Assembly: GCA_017506865.1 (NCBI GenBank)
Contig: JAFCMP010000512.1
Location: 736,607-800,606 of the forward strand
Source: Tribonema minus
Lineage: Eukaryota; Sar; Xanthophyceae; Tribonematales; Tribonemataceae
Length of the DNA stretch: 64,000 nucleotides
Direction: 5' to 3'
The notes under the pieces are model-generated. The model saw only the letters and a program-made list of their open reading frames with translations, made no database searches and was not told where the DNA came from. This document shows, one piece after another, positions 13,001-23,369 of the stretch. Numbering within the stretch: the stretch's first letter is position 1; every line of letters begins with the position of its first letter. Both the position numbers and the translations under genes were made by a program.

Positions 13001-16000
13001 GCGTGTTTACTTGTCGTAGCCAGGGTCTGCAGCGACGCCGCCGCTGCCTAGCACCTCCGGGGCGACGTAGTAGGGCCTAGATCGCAGGCAAGCACGGACG
13101 CAGTGAGAGACACTCGAAGTATAATGGCGTTCGTGTGCTTTTGACTTGTCGTAGCCGGGGTCTGCGGCGATGCCGCCGCTGCCCGACACCTCCGGGGCGA
13201 CGTGGTACGTATGGCCTACACATGGCGGGCAAGCGCAAACGCAATAAATGACACTCAGGGGTGGCGGCGTTCGGGCACGCTTTCGTTGGGCGCATTGAGC
13301 AGCGCACGTGATCATGGCGTTGTGACGAGCTTGCATACGAGAAGACACGCTATGGCCTGCTGGGTGTCGCGTGCGCGCTTAGGCCTAACCCTAACCCTAA
13401 CCCTAAGCGCATACTTTGGGTGCAGACCACACAGCAGAGGCGCGTGACGCCGCACACTGCAGCAATGCAGTTGCACGTGAACACGCTGATACCTGCTTGC
13501 GTACTGTGCGCTCACACACTGCGCACATGGCACATAAGTATGCTGTTGCAACATTAGGGTTGCGTTGCGCATCAAAATACATACTCACGTTCCAACGACA
13601 GAGCGGAGGCGCTTGACGTCACGGCCGCGGCGGCGCACGGCGCCAACGCCTTTGGGGGACATTGCAAACTCGTCCTGATGATGCCAGATGGGGGAGACAC
13701 GTACACAGTGATGTTAGTCATGAAATCGGGCACGCAACCCCAAACGGATGGCGGAGTGGGTCAACGGAAGGAGGCAAATGACCGCAGCGCGACAATACGG
13801 CCAGATCAGGGTTGAAGAATACAAAGGCCTTGACGTCACGGCCGCGGCGGCGCGCGGCGCCTACGCCTTTGGGGGACATTGCCGACTCATCCTCATGTAC
13901 CATGGGGGGGGGATATACAGGACGATGTGAGGCTCAGAAATGATGTACTTCGAAGTATGCCAACCCATGATGATGGCGGGGGCGGATCGGTGAAAAGAGA
14001 CGACAGCCACAAAACGATCATGAGATTTGTACGTCGGGGCCCCCCAAAAAAAAGGGCATCACTGCGAGCTGTTAGCGCTCACACTTTGACAGACAACATT
14101 GACACTCCGACTCGGGTTGACCGAAAGAGAATGGTACGTCACTGGGTGACAAAGAAACGGATGGGTGGACAGGAGCTCAAGCCCACTGCTCTTGCTCAAA
14201 GGCGGATGCAGTGTTTCAGGCGGTGTCGGCGGAGGCAGCTTGAGTTGCAGCCAAAAGCAGCAAACGGAAGGAGGTGAAAGACAGCATTACGTTTTCAACT
14301 GCAGGACAGACGCACCATGGCTTGCCATGCCGCCGCATACTTTTATGAGCATTTGCATACAGGACATACCGCCTTGTACTGACGCTGGCCCTGTAAACTA
14401 AACAACACATTGCCAGCACTTGCATGAATTTATGCAGTTCAGCTTTTTGACCAACAATTGACTCATAATGGTCGCACGACAAAGCCCAGGTGGAGGGCCG
14501 CGGGCAGCAGCTGCAGCAGCGCCGTATCCTCGAAGCGGAATGCTCGCTGCAGCAGTTCACCAGCAGCAAAGCCACGGCTCTAGCCTTCGTTACAGAACAC
14601 AAGTGTACTTCCAGATTGTGCAAACACGGGTACGTCACTAGCACGAACTTGATCTACCCACGCTTGCTGCCAAACACCAGCACCAGCACCCTGTGTGACA
14701 GCCAATTTCCCGTACTGCACAAACATGGGCACGTCACCGGCTTGAACTTGACCCCACCCACCTCGGGCAGCAGCAGCGCCGAGAAGCCAAAGTCAGCAAT
14801 CTTGAGCACGGGGTGCTCGCTGTTATCCGCCAGCAGCAGATTTTCCGGCTTCAAGTCCCTGTAGCAGAGAACGGTGACGGCAAAGGGGTGAAGCATTGCG
14901 CTGCAAACGGCATGACTGCAGCAGTGAGAGAGCGGGCATGATTAAGCACAGTAGTATTAAAAAAGAAACGCACAGCCACAACGCATTCATGGGCATGTCG
15001 AGACGTGGCCGGACATGACTTGAAGTTTGAGCAGCGCGCACAAAACAGGAGGACCAGCAATCACGTGCCGCTCGCTGCCTACCGACGCATAACCCTAACT
15101 CTGACCGGAACCCTCTCCCTAAGACTGAGCCCAACGCAGCATACCTGTGGCATACCCCCCTGTCATGGCAGTGCCGCACCCCCCCCAGTAACTGCCGGAA
15201 GTACCCGCGCGCCGTGTGCTCCTCCGCTCCGCAGTCAATCTGGCGCGGCAGCGAGCAACGTGCAACAACGCGCAAGATGAAGTACCACTGCGAAAGCGTG
15301 CCAGTTCAAGTTGCCAATGCAGTATTGCTGTGATCATGGCATGTGAGCAATGCGAGCATGTGCACACAGTTGAAGTTGAAGTTTGCCTCTTGCTGTCTGG
15401 CTTGCCAATGCAAATATGATGTGATCATGGCCTACGAACAGGACGCTGCAGCGCGGTGTTCAAACGCTTTCACAGTTGCACTTTGGATGCCCCCAACATG
15501 CCTCAGCTGCAATATACACATTGTAGTATTTGTCATCCCACAGGCAGTGCTCGCAACTAGGAAATGCTCTGCGTCCCAACACACACATATATACCTCAAA
15601 GTGAGCATACATGCTAATCGAACGGAGGAGTATACATGCCTCGGAAAATGGCTGTGGAAAACAGCATGCAATTTCACAGCAAACGCTCCTCCTGCTGCAA
15701 TCAAACAGCATATGCACCTCGTGCAAACAATCGGCTTGCACACGAAGCAGTTAAACGACATACCTTGATGCGATCAAACAGCTCCCCCCCCCGCGCCAGC
15801 TCCAGAACCAGAAACACGGTGGCCTTTGTATCCTGCACCAGCTCCAAAGCGTCCTTCAGGCCCAGGATGTTGGGGTGTGAACTCAGCGTTCGCATGCTGC
15901 ACCAAGGAGTTCAAACAACGACGTTGCCATCACATTGTGGCGCATAGGCCTTCAAGCCGCTTGTGTGAAAGGAGGTCACATGGTGATTGCATAACCCCCG

Positions 16001-17957
16001 ATACACATGCATGGGCCAGTTAAAGTTTACAGCATTTGGTACACTTCAAAAGGCAAAGTTGAGAGGACCAGTACAGCACCCGCAGGATGCCCGGCTCAGG
16101 TACAGGCGCCTGCTGATAGGCTGCGGTGCATTCTCTTTGAACCTAAGCATCTATGTAGTCCCTGTATGCACCACACTGATACTGCAACGTTGATGTGCGC
16201 ACACATCGGACTGAGACTTCTAGGGCGTGGACAGCTTCATCGTCGCTTGTAGCTATGCAAGTATTTGACAGCACCCAAACAGATGCTTTGCCTAGTGCCC
16301 ACGCAAGACATCAAGTACTTGAGGCACATACATGAAGCTCGACTTGCAAATTTGCTCGCAGATCTGCGTGCTGCCACTACCTGCACCACGTACCTGCTGA
16401 TTTCCCGGAAGATGTGCGCGCGCGCCGCCAGAAACGCCGCGTACTTGGGCGGCAGCGCGGGAATCGTCACCGCCTCGCCGTTCACCACCACTTGCTGCTG
16501 CTTCGCCTGCTGCTGCTGCTGCGCCGCCTGCGCCAGCGCATGCTGCTGCTGCTGCTGCTTCGCCGCACCGGCCCCCCACTTATCCGCCACCGCCCCCGGC
16601 CCCACCCCCTCCCCCCCACGCTCCTTGGCAGCGCGCTGCGCCTCCTTCTCCCGTGCCCGCGCCGCCCTGCGCGCCGCGCTGCCGCCGCCGCCGCCGTTGG
16701 CATCGCTCGGGTGCTGCTGCTGCTGCTGCTGCGGCGGCGGCAGCGCGTCCAGGCCCCACAGCGCCGCGCAGCGCGGCAGCGTGAGCTCGCGCAGCTGCCC
16801 GGTGCGCGCGTCGAAGTACGCCGCCAGCAGCTGGCGCGTGTTGGGCTGCAGCAGCCACCACACATGCGCCTCCGTAAGGGGCCCCTCTGATTCGGAAAAG
16901 GGGGCCCCCTTGGCGGCGACCTCGCACTGGCGCAGCGCCGCCGGCGCAGAGAGCTTGTAGCCCGTGGGGTTGAGCACCTGGGCGGTGTGGCGACATGGGG
17001 AGGGGGGGAAGGGGAGTTGAGGTTTGGATGTGGCAGCACTCACCAGCGCGGAGCGTCACAGCGCCTGTTGCACGATGCAGTACTGGTGGTGGCGGCAGAC
17101 GAGAGTGTGTGCCGCCGTGTTTTGGCGCGTGAGCTCAGGATTGAGCTGTGGTGACTCGCGGGACTTGACGACACCGCAGCATCACGATGAGGGGATGATG
17201 TGCCTTCACGCGGGTAAGTTGAGGGTATATTTGCCGTACAGCAGTGCTCGACAGGGTTGCCTGATGTAGCGAGCTGGACACCGCTGCTGCTGCTGCTGCT
17301 GCTGTTGCATGTGTTACTACGGCAGTCAGTTCTGATGCGGTGGTCTACGCCTACATAGCATCTTGCCTGCGACAGTGCTAATGTTGCCATGTGTTGAAGT
17401 TTGCAGCAGATCAAAATTGCCGAATTGCGATTGGGACGCAGTGCCTGTGAGAAAATACAGTGTTGTAGGTATGCCAGCCAGGTGCAGCATCAAATTGCGC
17501 CACTACACAGGCTTTCGCAATGGCCAAGTCACCCCTGCGAAGTTTGAGAAGCACGCAATCGCAAACTGTTCGTTTCTGAGTCTTTCGCATTTAGTGCATC
17601 TTGAAAAGGACACGACATATTCGTTTGCAGCGTACATGAAAGTACAGGGCACCCGGCACCCGGTGCGTCAAGCAGCCGTACCGGCACTTGCCTCTTCAAC
17701 ATGCACTTTGCCGAGGGTCCTTTGGTTATGCAGAGTAGTCATCAGCTGCAAGAGGAGTAGGTGTTTGGTTCACAAACCTTTATGGCATAACTGCGCTTTG
17801 TCTGCACGCACTCAGCCTCGTACACGACGCCCGCCGCCCCGCCCCCAAGAAAGCTGCCAAGCTCATAGTCCGGAGTGGGACCGTCGCATGTCCAGATGTT
17901 CTGCCCGTCGTAGCGGCTGACCCTGGTGGGCTTGACGTGCCTTGGCCGACTCTCCAT
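7084..17957 (-). CDS. KA1-domain CAMK-group Ser/Thr kinase (CHK1/AMPK-related), at least 12 exons
   Basis: Exons, 5' to 3': 17778-17957, 16394-16977, 15764-15896, 15145-15239, 14762-14858, 13589-13674, 12773-12941, 11457-11675, an unseen short exon, 10530-10667, 9232-10008, 8653-8823, 7620-7762, 7084-7128. Codon phases agree at every proposed junction except the missing link before 10530-10667. Motifs seen are a glycine loop [17 protein letters not shown] (ATP lysine), [13 protein letters not shown], catalytic [52 protein letters not shown] and [13 protein letters not shown] ~190-residue insertion with poly-Gln separates the lysine strand from helix C. A long Gln/Ala/Pro linker leads to a C-terminal KA1-like domain ([17 protein letters not shown] ... 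[20 protein letters not shown]). KA1 domains bind acidic phospholipid or autoinhibit the kinase. The last 15-codon exon is the least certain part. Confidence 0.75.
7484..7600 (-). repeat. Tandem pair just inside intron after KA1 exon
   Basis: Two imperfect copies (about 7484-7540 and 7552-7600) share AAAGTGCCTGAATACCCTGC and CCAGACGAAC. They lie immediately downstream (minus strand) of the donor of exon 7620-7762. Confidence 0.7.
7726..7975 (-). repeat. Echo of the KA1 exon acceptor edge
   Basis: The 5' edge of exon 7620-7762, its CTGCAG acceptor and about 80 intron bases (to ~7850) are repeated at about 7865-7975. The copy keeps the acceptor and codons equivalent to DKEVLSCGG, plus an adjacent C run. 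Confidence 0.75.
9011..9091. repeat. Perfect 29-bp inverted repeat (hairpin) in kinase intron
   Basis: The left arm 9011-9039 starts AAGCAGGCTAAAATGTG; its exact reverse complement is at 9063-9091. The spacer repeats AAATGTGTCACCACACGCA, so two alternative stems can form. It may be a tiny foldback element, a small-RNA precursor or a recent inverted duplication. Confidence 0.9.
9093..9231 (-). repeat. Echo of the kinase exon 9232-10008 donor edge
   Basis: Bases at about 9095-9165 resemble 9232-9305, the coding end around [15 protein letters not shown]. Shared words include TTGCAGCACCT or TTGCGCAGCACCT and GACCGCGCCACCTGC. The copy lies on the intron side of the true donor. Confidence 0.65.
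10331..10560 (-). repeat. Echo of the Ser-rich kinase exon donor
   Basis: The donor context at 10520-10545 (CTCTTACCGTCTTGCTCC on the plus strand) recurs at about 10338-10356 within a wider imperfect repeat that includes CATGTA and CACGC stretches. The copy would provide a second GTAAGA donor. Confidence 0.6.
11640..12310 (-). repeat. Array of ~5 echoes of the kinase exon 8 acceptor edge
   Basis: The acceptor and start of exon 11457-11675 (coding [18 protein letters not shown]) is followed on its intron side by copies near 11785-11840, 11955-12015, 12115-12180 and 12265-12305. Most keep CTGAACTGCGGG, the reverse complement of an AG acceptor. Between them are TTGAAACT, GGGGTAAGG and GGGTTAGG words. 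Period is about 160-170 bp. Confidence 0.85.
12395..12830 (-). repeat. Echoes of the kinase exon 7 donor edge
   Basis: The true donor edge at about 12712-12830 is repeated at about 12550-12700 and, more weakly, at 12395-12540. Shared words are TTCAACCCTAGTC, CCGCAGCAGTGCTC or CCACAGCAGTGCTC, and CAGAGCGCA or CAAAGCGCA followed by GGCA or CGCA. Confidence 0.7.
12867..13215 (-). repeat. Triplicated kinase APE-motif exon segment
   Basis: Three tandem ~125-bp units each encode [20 protein letters not shown] or a near copy. The true one is within exon 12773-12941; copies lie at about 13012-13079 and 13141-13205. In the two extra copies GGCTACGACAAG is followed by TAAAC or TCAAA rather than by the rest of the exon. 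The first extra copy keeps an AG acceptor and a GTAAAC that could act as donor, so it could be spliced as a mini-exon. Confidence 0.85.
13384..13406 (-). repeat. Interstitial telomere-like array
   Basis: About 3.5 units of CTAACC (TTAGGG on the minus strand) inside the kinase intron. It is too short for a chromosome end. Confidence 0.9.
13589..13905 (-). repeat. Duplicate of the activation-segment exon
   Basis: The exon 13589-13674 (coding [20 protein letters not shown]) is duplicated at about 13825-13900 on its intron side, with CATGACG- and CGGCCGCGGCGGCGC-type words shared. The copy encodes [18 protein letters not shown], then continues differently and lacks the GTGAGT donor. Confidence 0.8.
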
Positions 17958-19097
17958 GCCAACGCTCCGCCCTTATGCCTGACGGCGACGGCGCCGCGCG
18001 CCCGGCAACAGTCGAAAAATAGCGACCTGTGCAAGACGAGCCAGCATGAATGCAGCCTCGACTTCAGTTGCCAGCTCGCGTGGCAGGAGAAATACCACAT
18101 GCGCAACAGAAGAAGGGCAGCAAGAGATCGTGCCGACCGCCAGCCAGAGCATGTGTGAGGTCGCCTTGGGAAAACTCCTTGTGTTTTTATCATTCATGGA
18201 CCTGCGACGCCACTCACCTCCGGAACGCTCGGCTGATGGATGTGAAAGGATTCCCTCTCGCTAGATTTTCTCCTGGCAGCGCCTGCCGATTGCCAAGGCA
18301 CAAGGCAAAAAAAAAAGTGCGTGCAGGCTGCTGACCCGGGTTGAACAGCACATACCCAGGATGACTCAACCCTAAGGGAAGCCCTACTTATGCATTGGCA
18401 CGTGTGATATGTCACCCAGAACAGATGCAGGCTGATCACATGTGTATAGAGTGTGATGAACGTGCTTACTTAAACAACATACAAACTATTGCCTCATTTC
18501 AAGCGATGCGTACGCGTGCACACGCAGAGGCACAGTCATCGCAGCAGGCATACAGGCATGGCAGTCTGGCACGTCAAAGCAGCACGATGGAGCTATCCTG
18601 GACATCCATACACATCAGTACGCACGTATGCATTTTGAACCACCACGCGCGTATGTACAGGGCTTGACACATGTCGGTACTGCTCGTCGTATGCGAGCGG
18701 CCGTTGACTCCTGCACTTCGCGCGAACCACATTGATTGTCAAGAACGCGTACTCACACCCAGTGCCAGTCACCGCACGTCTGACACTCTCCCCCCCTCCC
18801 CTCGTATCGCCTACAGACAGAGCGTGTGTACATGGTCCCGCCAGCATGGCTGATGCCGCATCTTGTAAGCTTCCTGTATACGCCCGACCCCCTGTGTACA
18901 ATCCTAACTCAAGCCTGCACTTCATGCAGCAGCAGCACACAAAGGCGACAACACGCTGCACATCAGCCGGCAGCCCTGCTGCCGCCACCGCCGCCGCGCA
19001 ATGCGCGCTGCCGCCCGTGCGTGCTGCTGCTGCTGCTGCCGCCATACGCATAATGCCGCTGCACCCCGCGCCATTAGCGCGTCAGCGCCGCGCCGCA
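17958..19097. other. Intergenic between kinase and membrane-protein gene
   Basis: The upstream region of the kinase (minus) and the downstream region of the membrane-protein gene (minus). Short open frames are not convincing. The nearest part, 18000-18160, may be the kinase 5' UTR and promoter. Confidence 0.4.
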
Positions 19098-22000
19098 TCA
19101 GCCGCGTGCAGCGAGGCCGTGCCGCTGCGTGCGCTCGCGCAGCTTGTCGATGCGCGCAATGATGTTCTTCTCCTGCTCGAGCAGCGCCTGCACGCGCGCC
19201 GTCTCGACGGCGTCGCTCCGCGCGCGCGCGCCGCTGAAGCGGCGCCGCGCCGCGGCGGTTACGGGCGGCGAGCGCTGCTGCCCCTGCTGAGCCGCGGAGA
19301 CGTGGCGTCGCAGATAGTATCAGAAGGTGTGTGGACATGACATGACGTCGCGGAAGGTGTCAGAAGGTGTGTCGGCATGACGTGACGTTGCAAGAGGTGT
19401 CGGCAAGCGCGCAGACGTCATGGTGCAGACGGACTGCGCCGCGCAGCGCAACGGCAGCAACAGGGCTGAGCAACGCGCGAGAAGGTGCATACGTGTCCGT
19501 GCAACCACAACGCGAGTTGGGCATCTGCATGTGGTGAGCACTGCTGCTGCTGCTGCTGCGAGGCGTGGAGAGACAAGCATCATGCGGCTGAACCATCGCT
19601 CTGACGGTCGCGCTGAATGGTAGCACAAACATACAACAAATGGTGCCACTGTTTCACTTGACTGTTGCATAGCTGACGAGTCCTGAGGCGAGAGGCAGCG
19701 TGCGCGATACCGTATCATACATCCGTAGGCAGCACGCGATGTACCGTGCATACCCGTCACAAGAGCATGCCTGGAGCACCCGAAAGGCAGCTGGGCGCAT
19801 GCACTTCAGGACACTGTGAGAGGGGAGAGGTGATGCACTCATGGCACACACCGATTTTTCTGATCTTGTGATTTGCTGCGGCTCCCACTGGGCTGAGCAC
19901 AGCGACCCTGTGCCAGTGCAGATACGCACTGACTAAACAGTAATCAGATGCGATCAGGTGGGCTAGTCTCACAGACTGTTTCCTTCCAAACGTGCTCCAA
20001 TCCGCAGGGGGTTCCGCGCAGAGGGGGGTGGTGGTGGTGTGTGTGGGGGGGAGGTGATTCATGGCAAAAAATACAGATGCAGGCAATGTGGGACAGACAG
20101 CACACACACCTCAACATCACTCCGACTGCATCACCTCAAAGCCGCAGGGCAGCTACACGATGAAGCCATGAACTTCAACTTTCTGTGCATGGGGAGCACT
20201 ACTTACCTCTGGAGAGCCTGGCTGCGTGATTGCGTCGGCCGCAGCCTCGGGCGGACTTCCGGGCATGTGACGCTCCGCTCTGTATCGTGAACTCAGGCTA
20301 GCGTACAGTTCCGTTTCCCGGCCGGCGTACTCCGCGAGCCACGTGTCCACCAGGTGCAGCTCGTTGCTGCGCAACGTGAAGTTGACGCGTCATAGTTGAA
20401 GTGTGCATTTGAGTGCATTCCTGATGGGGGCATGTATGAGCTGTCCATGCCGCATGTCAGCGCATGGCGGTGTGATGCTCTGTGCTTCGACTGCCGCACG
20501 ACGCATGGCATGTCAAGTACTCTATCAGAGAGAACACGGCATGAGAAGCAGACGCCGCCGTCATCCCAAGAAAGCGTGGCAAGTCGCTGCAGTACAAGAA
20601 GGCAGTAACCTGTATGGGTGCAGAGGGTTAGGGTCAGCGTTACTGAGCACTGCTGTTACAGCAGGCAATGCACGCAATGTGTGTGCGCCACTTCGGTAGC
20701 ATCTGCCTGCATCGCTCGTGACACTGTATGGCAAGCAACACCGGCTGCGGCCGCGGCCGTGCGTAACGACGACAAGCTGATCGCTGCAACACTGGCTGCA
20801 CTGCTGATGATGGCAAGGCTTGTAAACTTGTATGCATGAGGCAGCAGGCAGCTGGATCAATGCCCTGTCCACCTGAGCAGCGCATCTCACTTGTCGGGGG
20901 CGGACAACTTCAACTTCAAAGTGAAGTTCTAAACGTGTCGTGTGCTCATCATGGAAGTCTCACCTAACTTGAATACCAGTGCCTGCTCAGCATCACAACA
21001 AAACAGCATCACAACAAAACAGCAGTAGCCCATGGAGATCGCATTGCTGCTAACCATAGAAGTGCACGAATGATACATATCAGCGCCAACGACCCTGACA
21101 GCAGTCTGACTATGATGGCATATTTGGCCCAGGTTCAGCGTTCAGGCAACGCCAGCCAGAGTGCCCCCGTCATAACCCTAAAGGTAGGGCAAGTGCCAGT
21201 GCGTGAGCGTACCTTTTGCCGTGGTGAAGCAGCAGCGCTCTGATGTTCTTCTCCTCCTCGCTCATCTCCGCCAGCGCGTCGTCCACTCTTTCGCGCCTGT
21301 GGCGACAAGCGCGGAGCAGCAGCCATCGGGGGTGCATCAAAATGGGAGCGGCGTGCACACAATTGGGGGTATGTATGTATGAATTTGATGCAGTGCCGGT
21401 GTGGCAGCATCTGAAAGCAGTCACCTCGCAGGCGGCGGCCACGACTCGATGCGCAGAGCTCCGTGCCATGAGTGATGCTATCTTGATCAAGTGAGAGATA
21501 GGGTTAGGGTTACGTTCTAATTGAGGCAACAGCAGCAACCTCAGGCATGGCCATGCATGGTGAAGGGCACCGTGACATGCCGTAGTTGCTGGCGAGAAGT
21601 CGCGCTGTTGAACGAGCGCGGTGAGGTGCGGGATGAGTCAGGGAGTGCATGTTTCAATGCTGCAATCACTGCAGCAGATCGCACGAAGAAACTCTCCGTG
21701 TCCCAGGTGCGGCGCAGGCAGCGTGCGCAGCATCTCCTGACGCTCTTCAACAAGCTCGGCAGAGGCGAATGCGCACGGCGCACTAGTCCGCTGCAGTTTT
21801 CGGCGTGTGCACAAGTAGAGCCTCGCACAGCGCCTAGGCATACCTACATGCCCACAGCGCATCAGCTTGCATCAGTGCTCCGCGCCCGCATCACCTGAGG
21901 CTCCGCAGCGACTAGGCATACCTACATGCGTGCCAGCCCCCATGCGCATCACCTGACGCTCCCCAGCAACCAAGCATACCTACAAACCCACAGCGCACCA

Positions 22001-23369
22001 GCCCCCCCCCGTGCGTGTGCGTACATCAGCTGAGGCTCTCCAGCATGCACCACGCCGCAGAGAACGACAGCGGGATTCAGTGTTTCAACCAACATACCCA
22101 TAGCGCCCCCTTCCCCCCCCCCCCCCCCCTCCCCGCCTCCCCACTTCGCGCAATCACCTGAGGCTCTCCAGCATGCACCATGCCGCGAAGAACGATGGCA
22201 TAATTCAGGCATTGCCTGAGGCTCCCCAGCAACTAGGCATACCTACTTACCCACAGCACACCCAGCCCCGCCCCAGTGCTCCGCACGCATCACTAGAGCC
22301 TCTCACAGCAACCAAGCATACCTACGCTCCCCCGCCCCCCCCCCCCCCCCCCCACCCACTTAGCGCAATCACCTGAGGCTCTCCAGCATGCACCACGCCG
22401 CGTAGAACGACACGGGCGCGGCGGGGAGAATCTGCTGCTTGACCAGCGCCAGCGCAAGCAGCGCGCCGCTGAACGCGACGTCGCGCGGCCTGTTCCGCGA
22501 TACCAGCAGTATGGTCGTAAGCAGCGCGCCAGCGCTCAGGTATGCGCCGGTGTCGCCAAGTCCGTCGTTCGCGGTGCTGCGCGCGCGTGGCGTGGGGAGA
22601 TAGGGAGGGCAGGTGGTGCGTCATGGGGGAACGGGGGGGGGGGGGGGGGGGGGGGGGGGGCTTCGCAGCGTGGATAACTGTTTTGACAATGGAAAGCATG
22701 GAAGGATGGATGGAGGCACACGGGACGTGAAAGCCATTGAGTGTTTGGTGCTCTTGATTTTTCAGCTACCGTTGCCCAGGCACCTGTGCGCTGAATAGAG
22801 AACGAGTGTTGTGATGGTGCCGGCCATGATGAAATGCCATGTAATCACTGTGGCGCTTGTCCTAAGTGCGCTCCACCGTGCTCAGGCATTGAAGGCGAAT
22901 GAGAGTCCCGCAAAATGCATGGCGCACTGCTGTTCACAAGTGATGGGCTTGCCGCCGTGGTCAGTCTGTGGGTCATCGCAGGATGCTGCACTAAGAATGG
23001 CAGGGAGTAAGACATGCAGCGCTACCCTATCCTGGGCTGTTGAATCTATGCTTGCGATGCTAGTTTGAATTGCAGTCCAATTGAATTGGAGTTAAATTGA
23101 AAGTCAAAAACGCTGGCATGGGCAAGGGCAACAAATCAAGGGAACCTTGCTGGTCGAACGATTGAAGTTTTATGACATGAACCAGTGCAGCATGGTGAAG
23201 GAACACGGAGTCCGTCGTAGACAAGCTTGATTGAAATTCCCTTGCATGCCGGTGCTTCGGCCGCTCGCTACTAGGCGACCACATCGCATCCCAGTTTTAG
23301 CACTCACGTGTACAGCCAAAGCACTGCTATCATTCCACCGAAAGACAGCAGGGCCTGGAGCACGAACAT
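19098..23369 (-). CDS. Unknown 231-residue membrane/coiled-coil protein, five exons
   Basis: Exons 23308-23369, 22373-22576, 21213-21296, 20207-20366 and 19098-19283 total exactly 232 codons including stop, with GT/AG borders and consistent phase at each join. The protein begins MFVLQALLSFGGMIAVLWLY, a signal-anchor-like helix. Two further hydrophobic stretches follow, YLSAGALLTTILLV and VAFSGALLALALV. Then come a charged helical region (RRERVDDALAEMSEEEKNIR), a segment with LVDTWLAEYAGRETELYASL, a Pro-rich linker, and a C-terminal coiled coil ending RVQALLEQEKNIIARIDKLR. The topology suggests a membrane anchor with a long helical domain on one side. I do not recognise the family. The start is chosen because ATG opens exon 1 in frame with the first helix. 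Confidence 0.6.
22020..22420 (-). repeat. Echoes of the exon 2 donor edge of the membrane-protein gene
   Basis: The donor edge (plus-strand CACCTGAGGCTCTCCAGCA, true copy at about 22371-22410) recurs near 22150-22200 and 22030-22070. Shorter fragments (TGAGGCTCC followed by CAGC and CATACCTAC) occur at about 21895, 21950 and 22217. Long C runs lie between copies. Confidence 0.8.

Noticed and set aside
14450..14580. Minus-strand stretch reading [20 protein letters not shown], considered as a kinase exon
   Set aside because: The exons on either side join in phase without it through exon 13589-13674, and it ends in a stop soon after; left out of the model.
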